From: Diploptera punctata | Lineage: Eukaryota; Arthropoda; Insecta; Blattodea; Blaberidae | Assembly: GCA_030220185.1 (NCBI GenBank) | Contig: JASPKZ010007798.1 | Location: forward strand, 186,001 to 250,000 | Reading direction: 5' to 3' | DNA length: 64,000 nt | Shown: piece after piece, positions 52,671 through 63,275 of the stretch | Layout: each line of letters opens with the position of its first letter | Numbering within the stretch: the stretch's first letter is position 1 | The notes under the pieces: model-generated | What the model saw: only the letters and a program-made list of their open reading frames with translations | Database searches by the model: none | What the model was told of the DNA's origin: nothing | Translations under genes and position numbers: made by a program

Positions 52671-53140
52671 TTACCTCATCTCATTATTGTAGATTTCTCA
52701 AAGACTAGTTTCGATATATTTGTCATCCTAAGCTCTATCTGACTCTATCAAACTATCTTTAAATATTAATGAACACTATGAGGTAGGACATCCTAGAAGA
52801 CGATGGGAAGATGAATTCTGTGAACGGAACAGGCCGACAGCCTACCATGAAGATGATGTTGATGACTATGAGGTATTGATAAAATTGAATATTTAAAATG
52901 TATCACCTCATCTCATATTTTGTCTTCTTTTTAGACCAGTTTTGGAATTATTCCATCCTTAGTATTTTCATGACCATTGTTCTGTCATGGTGGATGCACT
53001 GTTTCTACCTTCATCCAGATGGACAGAAAAATGGTTGTGAAAATAGTGAAGATGGAATAATTCTGAAAAGAGTCTAAAAAGAAGACAAAATATGAGGTGA
53101 GATATTTAATGATTGCTAAGATTTTAATAATTAATTACAT
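52670..53140. mobile_element. PLE-terminus palindromes (HH1/HH1b), decayed
   Basis: Two minus-strand hammerhead remnants lie at 52,703-52,732 (CTTAGGA ... CGAAACTAGTC) and 52,933-52,961 (CTAAGGATGGAAT ... AAAACTGGTC). The second has a plus-strand partner at 53,048-53,085, ending TATGAGGTGAGATATTTA. A LINE-tail-like GHPRRRWEDEFCERNRP lies between them (52,785-52,850). Confidence 0.6.
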
Positions 53141-53384
53141 CCCATTCCTGATTAAAGCCTGAAGCTTTATTCCTATTTAATTTTAATAATAGATTACAGG
53201 TATAAAATGTAAACAATCTTAACTTAGAAGAATTTTTTGTTTGAGACTATTGATTCCCTAACTCAAATTGGTTGTTTGGAACTCCTCTATAATTAGTTTT
53301 TTTGTTTAATTCATTTACATAAACGCATACAGTTTTTCGATGTATTAAATTAAATTTTAACATTTGCAATGATGGATAATTATT

Positions 53385-53480
53385 TTGAAAAGAAAAATTA
53401 ATGTCTGAAAGAGAATTTGAACCCAAATCTCTAGCTCTGTACACTAGAGTGCAATCCATTACACTATTTCATGCTTCAGG
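53385..53480 (-). repeat. tRNA-like repeat fragment
   Basis: The minus strand contains TGTAATGGATTGCACTCTAG and AGATTTGGGTTCAAATTCTC, a degenerate A/B-box pair. Confidence 0.4.
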
Positions 53481-53595
53481 TGCAAACGTTAATTCTTCTT
53501 CCTCACATACTATTATATTTATTGTCAGTTTTGTTATTTTCATATATTGCATACCCAAAAATGTGTACTCTTCCTATCATAATTACATTATTTAC

Positions 53596-53681
53596 CTGTA
53601 TTCTGAAGATTCTTCACTTGATCTAGGTGCTGCCACAACCACTGCTACCATGCAGCTCACCAATAACAACCATCTCACACT
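53596..53681 (-). CDS. Gene 2, signal-peptide exon
   Basis: 86 nt, TTTTATTTTAG|AGTGTG to TACAG|GTAAAT. In the frame fixed by the downstream exons it reads SVRWLLLVSCMVAVVVAAPR, SSEESSEY(R): a basic residue, a hydrophobic core and an A-A-P cleavage region, a good secretion signal. Reading is open to the acceptor, so the initiator Met is probably in a short upstream exon that I did not find. The internal Met is possible but leaves a weak signal. Confidence 0.7.
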
Positions 53682-53729
53682 CTAAAATAAAAATAGTTAT
53701 GGCACCTTAAAGTTTTCCTAAAGATATTG

Positions 53730-54224
53730 TTATGCATCGTATAGTGATATTTAAATTATGCGGGAAAGGTGAGAATATTGGTCTCGCATTGGTCAGAATA
53801 GATTTGTGAGTCACCAATTGTGAGTCAAAAGGCCCGTGTAAACAGACCGAGGTGTCTGGGCTGTGATCCAGACGTCTCTACCAATGTCTCCCTCCCTTTT
53901 CGGGAAAGATCGGTGGCTAGAAACTTCAGTATTTGGAAGTGTTCCGACCTCATATCTAGAAAGTTCCTCGCCACCTATTATTTGAAGTGATGACAGACAC
54001 CAGTCAGTATTGTGTTGGACGACGTGAAGTTAAGTGTAAGAGAAATTGTGATGAACGGATTCATCAGTGACTGTGAAATAATTGCGATTGAGATAACATT
54101 GAAATAAGATTAATTGTGAGTGAAAATTACAATAAAATGTTTACTGATAATCTGTAGAAAGAAATAAAGTGTTAAGCAAAATTTTAAACAGCATCTGTGT
54201 GTTCATTTACTGAAATAACATAAA
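53730..54224 (+). mobile_element. Possible solo LTR
   Basis: Begins TGTTATGC and ends GAAATAACA, so the ends are TGTTAT...ATAACA. Inside are an initiator-like CCAGTCAGTATTG (about 53,990) and AATAAAG near 54,162. The GC-richer left half and this order (U3, start, poly(A) signal) fit an LTR. No clean target duplication is visible, so this is uncertain. Confidence 0.4.
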
Positions 54225-54599
54225 GGAAAAATCCTGGTCATCCTAGTAACAGTTTTTTTTCTGAAAATAGTTCACAGAATCATAGCAGTAGCTCCTGTCA
54301 CTGCTCTTGGAAGCCTTTGTGAAAGCATGCCACTGGACTCTGTTTTTTTTTTGCCAAATTCCAGACTTCATTCTAACTTCTTCCTTGTTTTTCAATTTCT
54401 GTTGTTACAGTGCTGCACCATGTAATTTTTGGTTTTCCTCTTTTTCTAGGCAATTCCAGTGGATTTCACAGAACTGTAATGGTATTAAAACTAATATATA
54501 ATTTTTACACACATTTTGCTCATTAACAATATAAAAAAACTTATCAAAGGACTTTAATACTTTCATAACCTAAATAATAAGACTTTCATTTCATATTAT

Positions 54600-54960
54600 T
54601 TGATAGATAGATCATCGGTTGATTAATGTCTTTGACATCGTCTGATTCCTAATAGCCAATTTTGTCGGTCCATCCAATCTCCTGGTTGTAGACGTTTCTC
54701 CTTCATATATAGACATATTCCCTGACTCCAGGAGGTTTTAGGTCTTCCTCTGCTTCGTCTTCCCTCAGGTTTTCATTCCAAAACAGATTTTGGTAGTTGA
54801 TCCTCTTCCATTCGCTGGACATGTCCGTACCATCTTAATTGCAGAGTTTTAATATAATCTTAAATAGTGTCTTCAATCTTCATTTTCTCCCTTATAACTG
54901 AGTTCCTAATTTTTTCTCTTCCTGGCACTCTTGCGGCCCTTCTACATTACAAAATTAAAA
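54600..54960 (-). mobile_element. LINE ORF2 C-terminus (RTE-type)
   Basis: The minus strand reads RVPGREKIRNSVIREKMKIE, LQLRWYGHVQRMEEDQLPKS, GRRSRGRPKTSWSQGI, PGDWMDRQNWLLGIRRCQRH. The typical RWxGHVxRM ... GRP tail. 5'-truncated. Confidence 0.75.
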
Positions 54961-55497
54961 ATACTTTATTATTTACGAAGACTGAAATCGACATCCCAAA
55001 ATCAGTAGTGCAGTATACAGCCCCTGTGACAGTATATAAACAGACCTGGAATGTTCCTAAAGAATAGTACCTGAATCTGCATTTAAACTCACCGTTCTCA
55101 TCTTATAATTGTACTTTGTGTATAAAATATTAATGGAAATAACATTAGCATTAACAATAACTAAAGGATATCTGCTCTTAAAGTGATCCTCATCAAAACA
55201 GAACCATGCGACTTGCTCGCTTTTCATTGGTTCTGGGCACTGACGTACGATGTAGATGCAATAAGTACGCGACAAGTAGTTCCTTTCATTAAATTTAAAA
55301 TATGTCTTCTGAATATACTTGTTATTCTTCATGAATGAAAATAATAATATTCAGATCATAGAAAATATTCTAAAGTAACCTAATCAATAATTACAAATTA
55401 AAATAGTTTATTATATATGGATTATGCATTTGAGTAATGCTTCGGTCGATTCTGATGCAACAAAATGGCTGAAGGTGTCGAGTTTTTTGGTGCTATG

Positions 55498-55818
55498 TCC
55501 TCCATCCATAGTAATTCTGCCCGAGGGCAGGTCTTTCACTGCAATCATAACATTTTCATGCTATGCTTGCAGCTTTACTAGGGAATTATAGGTGTGGTAG
55601 CTTCCCGTTGTTTTCCACACCGGTGAAGGATGGCGATGATGATGACCATTTGATTTCGGGGACCGTTTGGGCCTTAAAGTTTTCCTGACATTTGTGTTAC
55701 AGGTGAGGAAAAACCCCGATAAAAACCTCACCCAGAAAAACTGCCCCGACCGGGGATCGAACCCGGGCCCGCTGCGTAACAAGGCAGCACGCTACCTCGA
55801 GACCACAGTGGTGGACTG
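55498..55818 (-). mobile_element. SINE family B, near full-length
   Basis: The minus strand has CCACCACTGTGGTCTCGAGG, CCCGGGTTCGATCCCCGG (B box), GAGGTTTTTATCGGGGTTTT, (CAT)n and a conserved 3' body. Confidence 0.85.
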
Positions 55819-55819
55819 T

Positions 55820-56262
55820 TGCTATGTGGCCATCTAAATTATATAAAAAAAAAACAAGTCCGGCAAATCTTTAACTGACTAGTGGCCAAAAAAGAGTTAT
55901 TTTAAATGTATTTCTCAAGTTTAGTGAAACATCTCACCAGCTTTCTTGTAATCTACCCCATTCAACGATCACACATCTTATATACTTCACACGTGCTCCC
56001 TGTCAATGTGACAGTAAATGTGGCGCAAATGGCGGAAGGATACAATTGGCGTTTCTTTATGGTAGGATCACTCTAAGAGTGAATACGGTACAGTATTTGT
56101 GTACTTTTTTTTACAATTTTGAAAAGAGAGAAACCTGATTTCAATCAATTTCATTTTGAAAAGTCCTTTGTCTACAATTTACTTTCAAAATTTCCCTTGT
56201 TCAGATTATTTGTAAAAATTATGACAGAACTACTAATTTGGAAGAAGCAATACATGATAATG
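55820..56262. other. No recognised feature
   Basis: AT-rich intergenic sequence. Confidence 0.4.
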
Positions 56263-56670
56263 TTGGCCGCGGTGGTCTAGAGGTTATTTTCTTTGCATGT
56301 AGTCCCGAGGGTCGCGGGTTCAAACCTGGCTGGGATCGATGGACTTTTAGGATGGAAAAATCCAAGGGACAAGTCCTTCTGGAGGGACTTTAAACAGTGG
56401 GTCCCGAATCTGAATGTTTTCAGGCTCATAAAAGAACCGGAAGCCTGAATAAAAAGACATATGTGCAAGATTTAACCGACCTTCATCCATTCAAGTAATA
56501 CCTTAGTTACCTTCTAGATGCCTTATTGAGGGTATGTGCTAACAACATGTCACTCGTTGACATCTGTAGGTAAATAAGCGTAACTAAATTGGCTTGGTTA
56601 AAAAACTCCCGCTAGGCAGCACCTGTGTCCACACGCGGGACGTATGGGGACATGTACATACATACATACA
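56263..56670 (+). mobile_element. SINE family C
   Basis: The head GGCCGCGGTGGTCTAGAGG with B box CGCGGGTTCAAACCTGGC is followed by GATGGACTTTTAGGATGG, CCGGAAGCCTGAATAAAAAG and a long tail to GGGACATGTACATACATACA. Longer 3' part than the copy at 21,450. Confidence 0.75.
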
Positions 56671-56844
56671 TACAATCATGAAAATATGGAGTAATCGATG
56701 GTACTCTGGTTGACAGCAATTTATTTAAGAAAATTATGCTTATTTTATACCAAAAACTTATAAAAATGAACAACAAATGTTCTGAAAATAAGATCTTCTT
56801 GCCATTTATGTAAAGTAGTCTACCAAAGTAGTATTTAAATTAAC

Positions 56845-57430
56845 TATTTAACTCATGCCACAAATGGTAATCAATGACCATTCACGTTTCAATGAATGTT
56901 GTTTTACAACCAATGACAGTCGTGTTTCACCTCGCTCTTTATCGATTTCTCTTTATCACTGCTTTTGTGATAAAGAAAGCTCCTCCTTTTTAATGTTCTG
57001 AACAGGTCAAAGCATTATTTTTCTCCAACAAATACATTGAATATAGCAAATAATGAAAAGATTCCTTGATTTTACTGAGTTGTTTACTAAAAACATACAT
57101 GAATAACCCGTAATGTTGATTATGATATATAGTTTGATGTGATTCATTATTTCTCCACTTGGGTGCACTCTTACAATATTGCGATCTTATTTGGCAATAA
57201 ATGATATGATCAAGCAGCAGTGAATGAACATAACCTCACATTTCTGATTTATTTTCAAACATCGCCGTTTACATTAAATAAATATAAATGTTTTAAAATA
57301 ACTATAGTTAAACAATGATTTGTGAGTAAACAGCTTAATTTTATTCGTTAAATAGTCCTAACAAATGCCACTCTTGATTTCCAAATTCTATAGATAAATT
57401 GGAAATCACTCGTGGCATTACTTATGAAAA
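56845..57430. repeat. Hairpin-ended repeat (copy 1)
   Basis: Starts CTATTTAACTCATGCCACAA, contains CAATGACCATTCACGTTTCA and TTTCAAACATCGCCGTTTAC, and ends in a palindrome AATGCCACTCTTGATTTCC ... GGAAATCACTCGTGGCATT. Two more copies are at 61,365 and 62,619. Confidence 0.75.
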
Positions 57431-57635
57431 TTGATACATTAATACCATCTGCCTAGTGTACATTCCAAAGCACAAAAAGTGTATTGGAACACACACAAAT
57501 ACACACCTATCTTGTAACCTACATAGTAATTTAACCCTTAAATATAGGTAAAGCACTAATTTCTCGTGCCAGTTATTTGAATGTTGAGGATCGCACTGAA
57601 AACTATATCATGCATAACTATTGTATTTGGGCATA

Positions 57636-57955
57636 TTGCGCCATAGCCGAGTGGTTAAGGCAAGAAGTCTTGGCGCAGAGCTACGGGACTTGTGCTGGTA
57701 CGAGACCCCTTGGGGGAAGAAATTTTTTCAAGGAATTTCAGCCAGTATGGAACCGGTGTCCACCCAGCATCGTGAGGAATTTGGATAGCTACAATAAATA
57801 GCGATTCCAGGTTGAGAAGACCAGCTATAACGGCTGGGGGACCCGACATGCTGATTACATGTTACCCCTATACTGGCTGTGATTAACACATGTGGATGTG
57901 TGGCCGGCAGCCGGCTGGTAGGCCAAGAGCCTTCTAGGCCTGTCGCTCTTGGGGG
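57636..57955 (+). mobile_element. SINE family A
   Basis: GCCATAGCCGAGTGGTTAAG (A box), a GGTACGAGACCCCTTGG variant of the B box, then the body ending CCTTCTAGGCCTGTCGCTCT and a G-run. Confidence 0.85.
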
Positions 57956-57959
57956 GGGG

Positions 57960-58485
57960 TTCTATTGTGTAATTATACACACATTTAAGAAATTTCGACT
58001 CGTTCGCTTTCTTCTGTTTTGTTAAAAATATTAAATAAAATAAACTAATTTATGTATCCTATAGGCCTACATGTCACTAAAATGCAAGAACATTGCCAAA
58101 ACAATGATTTCTGTAAGAGTTATTAGTGTATATTTGGAAGAGAAATATCAATATGTTAGCCTCTTAGAGATTAATAAAGACGCATCTTTTGTCTTTTTTA
58201 AGTAAATGGAGCATAGATGAGTAAATTATTTCAATGAAATAATGAAATTTGAAAGAAATTGCACTTTGGTTCGTTCTGCATCACTTAATTATCAATATTT
58301 TTTTAGGTAGTTAAACATCTTGGCCGAATTACACCTAGGAACTTTAAGCGAATATCCTACATCAGTAAATTTTAATATGTTTATATGTAGCCCTAATAAC
58401 GAGTAAAAATACACTTGATATACATTTTTAATAAGTTATTAGATGCATAATTGAAATTAATTAATCAATTGTCTTAATTACAACA
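57960..58485. other. No recognised feature
   Basis: AT-rich sequence. Confidence 0.4.
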
Positions 58486-58489
58486 TTCA

Positions 58490-58950
58490 AGTTAGTGGGC
58501 ACCGGGATTTGAACTCGATATCTCTCGAATACGAATTTCAAACTTCACAGACTACCAACTCAATCATTAATACGCTTTTGAATTGCTAATTTCTGGATAT
58601 AATCAATATATTAATATTTTAATAGTAACAAATTGTCAAATTTCGTTCATTTATTTTCTCCAATTTATTTAACTTAGAAATTAAATATCGTATGCTACGT
58701 TGTCGTATTAATCAAGTTAATGGGGACCGGGATTTGAACTCTCGGGACCTTTCGAATACGAATCTCAAAGTCTACGGACTATCAGCTCAATCATTAATAA
58801 GTTTTGAATAGCTAATTTCTGAATAGAATCAATTCATTAATATTTTTTATATTGACACATTTCTTTAATTTATATTCTTCGATTATTTTACTTAGAAACT
58901 AAATATTTAGGCCGACCGTATAAAATATAGGCTACGTTATCGTTAAATAA
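58490..58950. repeat. Tandem duplication, about 225-bp unit, tRNA-like piece
   Basis: ACCGGGATTTGAACTC occurs at 58,501 and again near 58,725. CTCAATCATTAATA and GAATTGCTAATTTCTG-type strings follow in both units, as does AGAAATTAAATAT/AGAAACTAAATAT. The ACCGGGATTTGAACTC string is a reversed B box. Confidence 0.7.
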
Positions 58951-58954
58951 TGTC

Positions 58955-59750
58955 TTAATCCTATTTATTATTAGTCATTTCTGTTACTTACAATCATAGG
59001 CATGTTGTAAAATCACTCCAAGAACTCTGTAATGTTCTCGACAGAATCCTAGTGTAACTGCGATTCATTGATAAACTTCTTAATGTATTTATAGGCTTTA
59101 AAAATATTAGAGATAAATTAGCATTCGTTAAATTCAATAAACGTAATTAGATATCGATACAAGTACATTGAGAAGGTCACAAATGAGTTGTCAGTATTTT
59201 AAATACTATTGAAGTGCTAATTTTCTCGAGAAACATGACGCATACTATTATGCTTTGGCCGGAGACTGTCATTGGAAGGTACAACTAATTAGTACGTGGG
59301 TTTCAATGATCTAAAAATCGTTCTATTTATATTACCTCATTCTGAATAGGTGGCAAGTGGTTAAAAATTCTTGCGCATTAAATGTTTATTTGGAAGAGTC
59401 AAGGGAATACCCAATTCTGCTCACAAATTAAATTTTATTTGGTTATCAAAATTGTAGTATTTTATAATTTATATTATGGTTTATTCAAAAGGAAACAAGA
59501 AAACCAAGCAGGCAAACAATTGTAATTACATATTTTATTTATTCTCAGTCTACCTAAGCTGAGATCGATTGCTGGAGTTCGGGAGAACGTGAGGAAGTTG
59601 GAAATTAAAGGATGGTGGCTGGTTGCCTGGGATAGAAGAGGGTTCTAAGAGTACGCCGAGGTTTAAAGTGGACAGTTGTGCTTTTGATGATGATATGATA
59701 AACTATAAACAACAACAATAATAAAAAAAATAATAAAATAATAATAATAA
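58955..59750. other. No recognised feature
   Basis: Unique-looking sequence ending in a short (AAT)n. No coding support. Confidence 0.4.
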
Positions 59751-59751
59751 T

Positions 59752-60100
59752 CCATCCATAGTAATTCTGCCCGAAGGCAGGTCCTTCACTGCAATCATAG
59801 CATTTTCATGCTATGCTTGCAGCTTTACTAGGGAATTGTGTAGGTGTGGTAGCTTCCCGTTGCTTTCCACACAGGTGAAGGATGATTGTGATGATGATGA
59901 TGATGATAAGGATGATTATGATGATGATGGCCATACGATTTCGGGGACCGTTTGGGCCTTAAAGTTTTCCTGACATTTGTCTTACAGGTGAGGAGAAACC
60001 CTGATAAAAACCTCACCCAAAAAAACTGCCCCGACCAGGGATCGAACCCGGGCCCGCTGCGTGACAAGGCAGCACGCTTCCTCGAGACCACAGCGGTGGA
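59752..60100 (-). mobile_element. SINE family B
   Basis: The minus strand has CCACCGCTGTGGTCTCGAGG, CCCGGGTTCGATCCCTGG (B box), an expanded (CAT)n block and a 3' body ending TGCAGTGAAGGACCTGCC. The head abuts the (ATA)n array. Confidence 0.85.
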
Positions 60101-60101
60101 C

Positions 60102-60182
<81 letters not shown>

Positions 60183-60270
60183 TAATAATTAAAATAATAA
60201 TAATAATAAAATAATAATAAAATAATAATAATAATAATAAAATAATAATAATAATAATAATAATAATTTT
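60101..60270. repeat. (AAT)n microsatellite
   Basis: Over 150 bases of AAT repeats with occasional extra A. Confidence 0.95.
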
Positions 60271-61229
60271 TTTAAATTGGCTTTATTCCGTATGCCCCAT
60301 TACATAGCGTAATACTACATACTATGTTTTTATTTACATAAATTAATTTGGCATTGTGGTTCTTGTTCACATGTTGTTAATTATTTTACCTTAACCTGAT
60401 ATCTGCTTATTTGGTAATACAATATTTACAATATATACAATATTTACAAAGTTTGTTTGGTGATAGAATTTGTTTATAGGGTGCTAAAGTCCATGTTTCT
60501 AATAAATTTGGAAAAATGCTTTATGTGTGTTGATATTAGTTGCTGCTCGGGTACTGGCCATTGTGCTTTTTCCAGCTCAATCGCCAGTTTCATCTCGTCC
60601 CGTTGAGTTCGTAGATGTTGGCATCTGTAGAGAAGATGTACGGATTGTTCCTCTTGAAGACAGGTACATGTGGGATCATCTATTGCGCCAATCCTGTAGA
60701 GATATGCCTTCGTTTTGCCGTGTCCACTTATAATTGCTGTTGTTGCTGGGTTAATAGGGATGTTTAGCTTCATTCTGAGGATGACAGAAGGAAGGAAGGA
60801 ATCGTTTGCATTGGGAGCCTTTGGTTGTGTTGTCCCACTGTTGTTGCCATTGCTGAAGTCCTTCTTCCTTGACAGCACTCACGATTGAGGTTTTGGGTTG
60901 TTTGGTATATACTAGGTTTGTGCTGTTTTCAAGAGCAGCTTCTTTTGCATATTTGTCAGCTAGCTCATTCCCGATTAATCCTGCGTGCGCTTTGATCCAT
61001 GAGAAATGTATGACCCATTGTTGTTGTTTAAGGCTTCTGAGTTTGTTGTGTATTTCTCATATTAGAAAATTATGTTTGGAATTGTTTCTTAATAAATCTA
61101 ATGTTATAAGGCTGTCTGTATAAAGGGTGATATTTCTTTCCCAATGCATGATGTCCAGTTCGGGAAGGGCTTCCAATGCTTTTAAAATTGCAATCTGTTC
61201 AGCCTGATTGTTGGAGCACTTATCGTGAA
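60271..61229 (-). mobile_element. LINE 3' half with RNase H and zinc-binding tail
   Basis: The minus strand, 5' to 3': NNQAEQIAILKALEALPELD, ERNITLYTDSLITLDLL, HFSWIKAHAGLIGNELADKY (an RNase H domain with the TDS and H-x-GxxGNxxAD motifs). Then LPSVILRMKLNIPINPATTA, CTCLQEEQSVHLLYRC (zinc-binding C-terminus). An in-frame stop occurs at FLI*EIHNKL. It belongs to Jockey/I-like LINEs. Both ends run into AAT arrays. Confidence 0.85.
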
Positions 61230-61237
61230 GTAGGCCT

Positions 61238-61314
<77 letters not shown>

Positions 61315-61364
61315 TAAAAATAAAAATGATGATAATGATGATAATAATGATGATGATGATTATA
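61230..61364. repeat. (AAT)n then (GAT)n microsatellite
   Basis: About 80 bases of AAT repeats, then AAAAT and GATGATAATGAT repeats up to the next element. Confidence 0.95.
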
Positions 61365-62090
61365 ATGACTATTTAACTCATGCCCCAAATGGGAGTCAAT
61401 GACCAATCACGTTTCAATGATTCCTGTTTTACAAACCAATCAGAGTCGTGTTTCACGAAATATTTATCAGTGTTAGGATTATCATATATTAAACAAAGCT
61501 CCTCCTTTTTAATATTCTGAACAGGTCTGACCGTTATTTTGCAGTGACTGAGCCTATAACAAATACGGCTACCAGATTGTATATAATAGTGCTTACATGT
61601 CAACATTTGTAGCAATTGATTATACCACCAAAAAAAGAAACCACTGTTTGCACTTTCTTAAATGTATTTTTTCCCAGGTAATAATCGAGAAAAATATAAT
61701 TGTCATATTTACATCATACGACATCAAAAATGAATTAATATACAGATTGATGTGTTTCATTTTTTCTCCACTAGAGAGCATTCTTACAATATTGCGTTCC
61801 TTTGGCAATAAATAGTATGATCTGGTTGCAGTGATAAACAAAAGAAGCAGTAGAAGCGTACCTATCGTTTCTCATTTGTTTTCAAACATCGCCGTTTACA
61901 TTAAATATATAAATATTTTAAAATAACTATAGTTAAATAATGATTTGTGAGTAAACAGCTTAATTTTATTCGTTAAATAGTCCTAACAAATGCCACTCTT
62001 GATTTCCAAATTCTCTAGATAAATTCACTCCTCACTTCGTGAGTCGTGAATTTATCGATAATTTGGAAATCACTCGTGGCATTACTTATG
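61365..62090. repeat. Hairpin-ended repeat (copy 2, longest)
   Basis: GACTATTTAACTCATGCCCC at the left and a strong 95-base palindrome at the right (61,990-62,085): GATTTCCAAATT ... AATTTGGAAATC with TCACTCCTCACTTCGTGAGT at its apex. It splits a (GAT)-rich microsatellite, which resumes at 62,091. Confidence 0.8.
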
Positions 62091-62249
62091 ATAATAATGA
62101 TAGTTATAATGATGATAATGATAATGATGATAATGCTAATGATGATAATGATAATGTTGATGATAATGATGATGATGATGATGATAATGATGATGGTGAT
62201 AATGATGATGGTGATAATGATGATGGTGATAATGATGTTGGTGATGATG

Positions 62250-62283
<34 letters not shown>

Positions 62284-62285
62284 GA
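62091..62285. repeat. (GATAAT)n microsatellite
   Basis: GATGATAATGATAATGATGA-type repeats, then (AAT)n. Open frames through it are repeat artefacts. Confidence 0.95.
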
Positions 62286-62618
62286 GAAAAAGAAAATAAA
62301 TGGGAATATAATGGTACTGTACATCAACTATACATAGACTTCAAAAAGGCACACGATTCAATTAAGAGGGAGAAATTATATAGTATCCTGCTGGAGTTCG
62401 GAATTCCTTAAAAGTTAGTTAGACTTATACGAATGTGTCTAAATGGCACAAAGAGTAGGGTGCGTGTAGGCAAACTGTTTTCAGATATTTTTGAAATCCA
62501 GAATGGGTTGAAGCAAGGAGATGCACTATCTCCTCTACTATTTAAGTTTGTACTAGAGCATACCATCAAATCTTTAGAGGATGAAGAAGGCCTACAACTC
62601 AAGCTGTTAGTTTATGCT
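62286..62618 (+). mobile_element. LINE RT domain, part 1
   Basis: Reads WEYNGTVHQLYIDFKKAHDS, REKLYSILLEFGIP, a stop, then LIRMCLNGTKSRVRVGKLFS, IQNGLKQGDALSPLLFKFVL and LLVYAD. These are RT motifs A (with D to H-adjacent change in AYDS to AHDS), B (GLKQGDxLSPLLF) and the start of YADD, where a hairpin repeat is inserted. Confidence 0.85.
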
Positions 62619-63275
62619 GACTATTTAACTCATGCCCCAAATGGGAGTCAATGACCAATCACGTTTCAATGATTTCTGTTTTACAACCAATCAGAGTCGT
62701 GTTTCACCAAATATTTATCAGTGTTATAATTACCATATTAAAGAAAGCTCCTCCTTACAATATTGCGTTCCTTTGGCAATAAATAGCATGATCTGGTTGC
62801 AGTGATAAACAAAAGAAGCAGTAGAAGCGTACCTATAGTTTCTCATTTGTTTTCAAACATCGCCGTTTACATTAAATATATAAATATTTTAAAATAACTA
62901 TAGTTAAATAATGATTTGTGAGTAAACAGCTTAATTTTATTCGTTAAATAGTCCTAACAAATGCCACTCTTGATTTCCAAATTCTCTAGATAAATTCACT
63001 CCTCACTTCGTGAGTCGTGAATTTATCGATAATTTGGAAATCACTCGTGGCATTACTTACGATGATGTATTACCCGTTTAAGGAGTAAGCGCAGTTGTTG
63101 ACGGAGGGCACTGCAGTCGTGTTTATGCAGGAATAGAACACGTGACACTGCTATCTAAGAGTCAGAGGGGAATGGGACGTAGGACGCTGACAGTGTACAC
63201 TGCCTTATATGACGTCACGTGTAGCAACAAACAGAGCTTCATAATTCGTCCGCCTGCAGTGATATATTGATTGAC
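62619..63275. mobile_element. Hairpin-ended element (copy 3) inserted in LINE RT
   Basis: It begins at the YAD|D codon region with CTATTTAACTCATGCCCC. It carries the palindrome (62,960-63,055) and continues for 210 GC-richer bases (GGAGTAAGCGCAGTTGTTG ... CGTCCGCCTGCAGTGATA) not found in the other copies. TGACTA flanks both ends approximately. The extra right part suggests that the hairpin is internal to the full element. Confidence 0.6.

Noticed and set aside
59952..60185. Poly-isoleucine ORF
   Set aside because: A SINE family B head in reverse followed by an AAT array.
62039..62411. Asp/Asn-rich or Ile/Met-rich protein
   Set aside because: The frames are translations of (GAT)n/(AAT)n microsatellite; only the last ~40 residues of one frame are real LINE RT.
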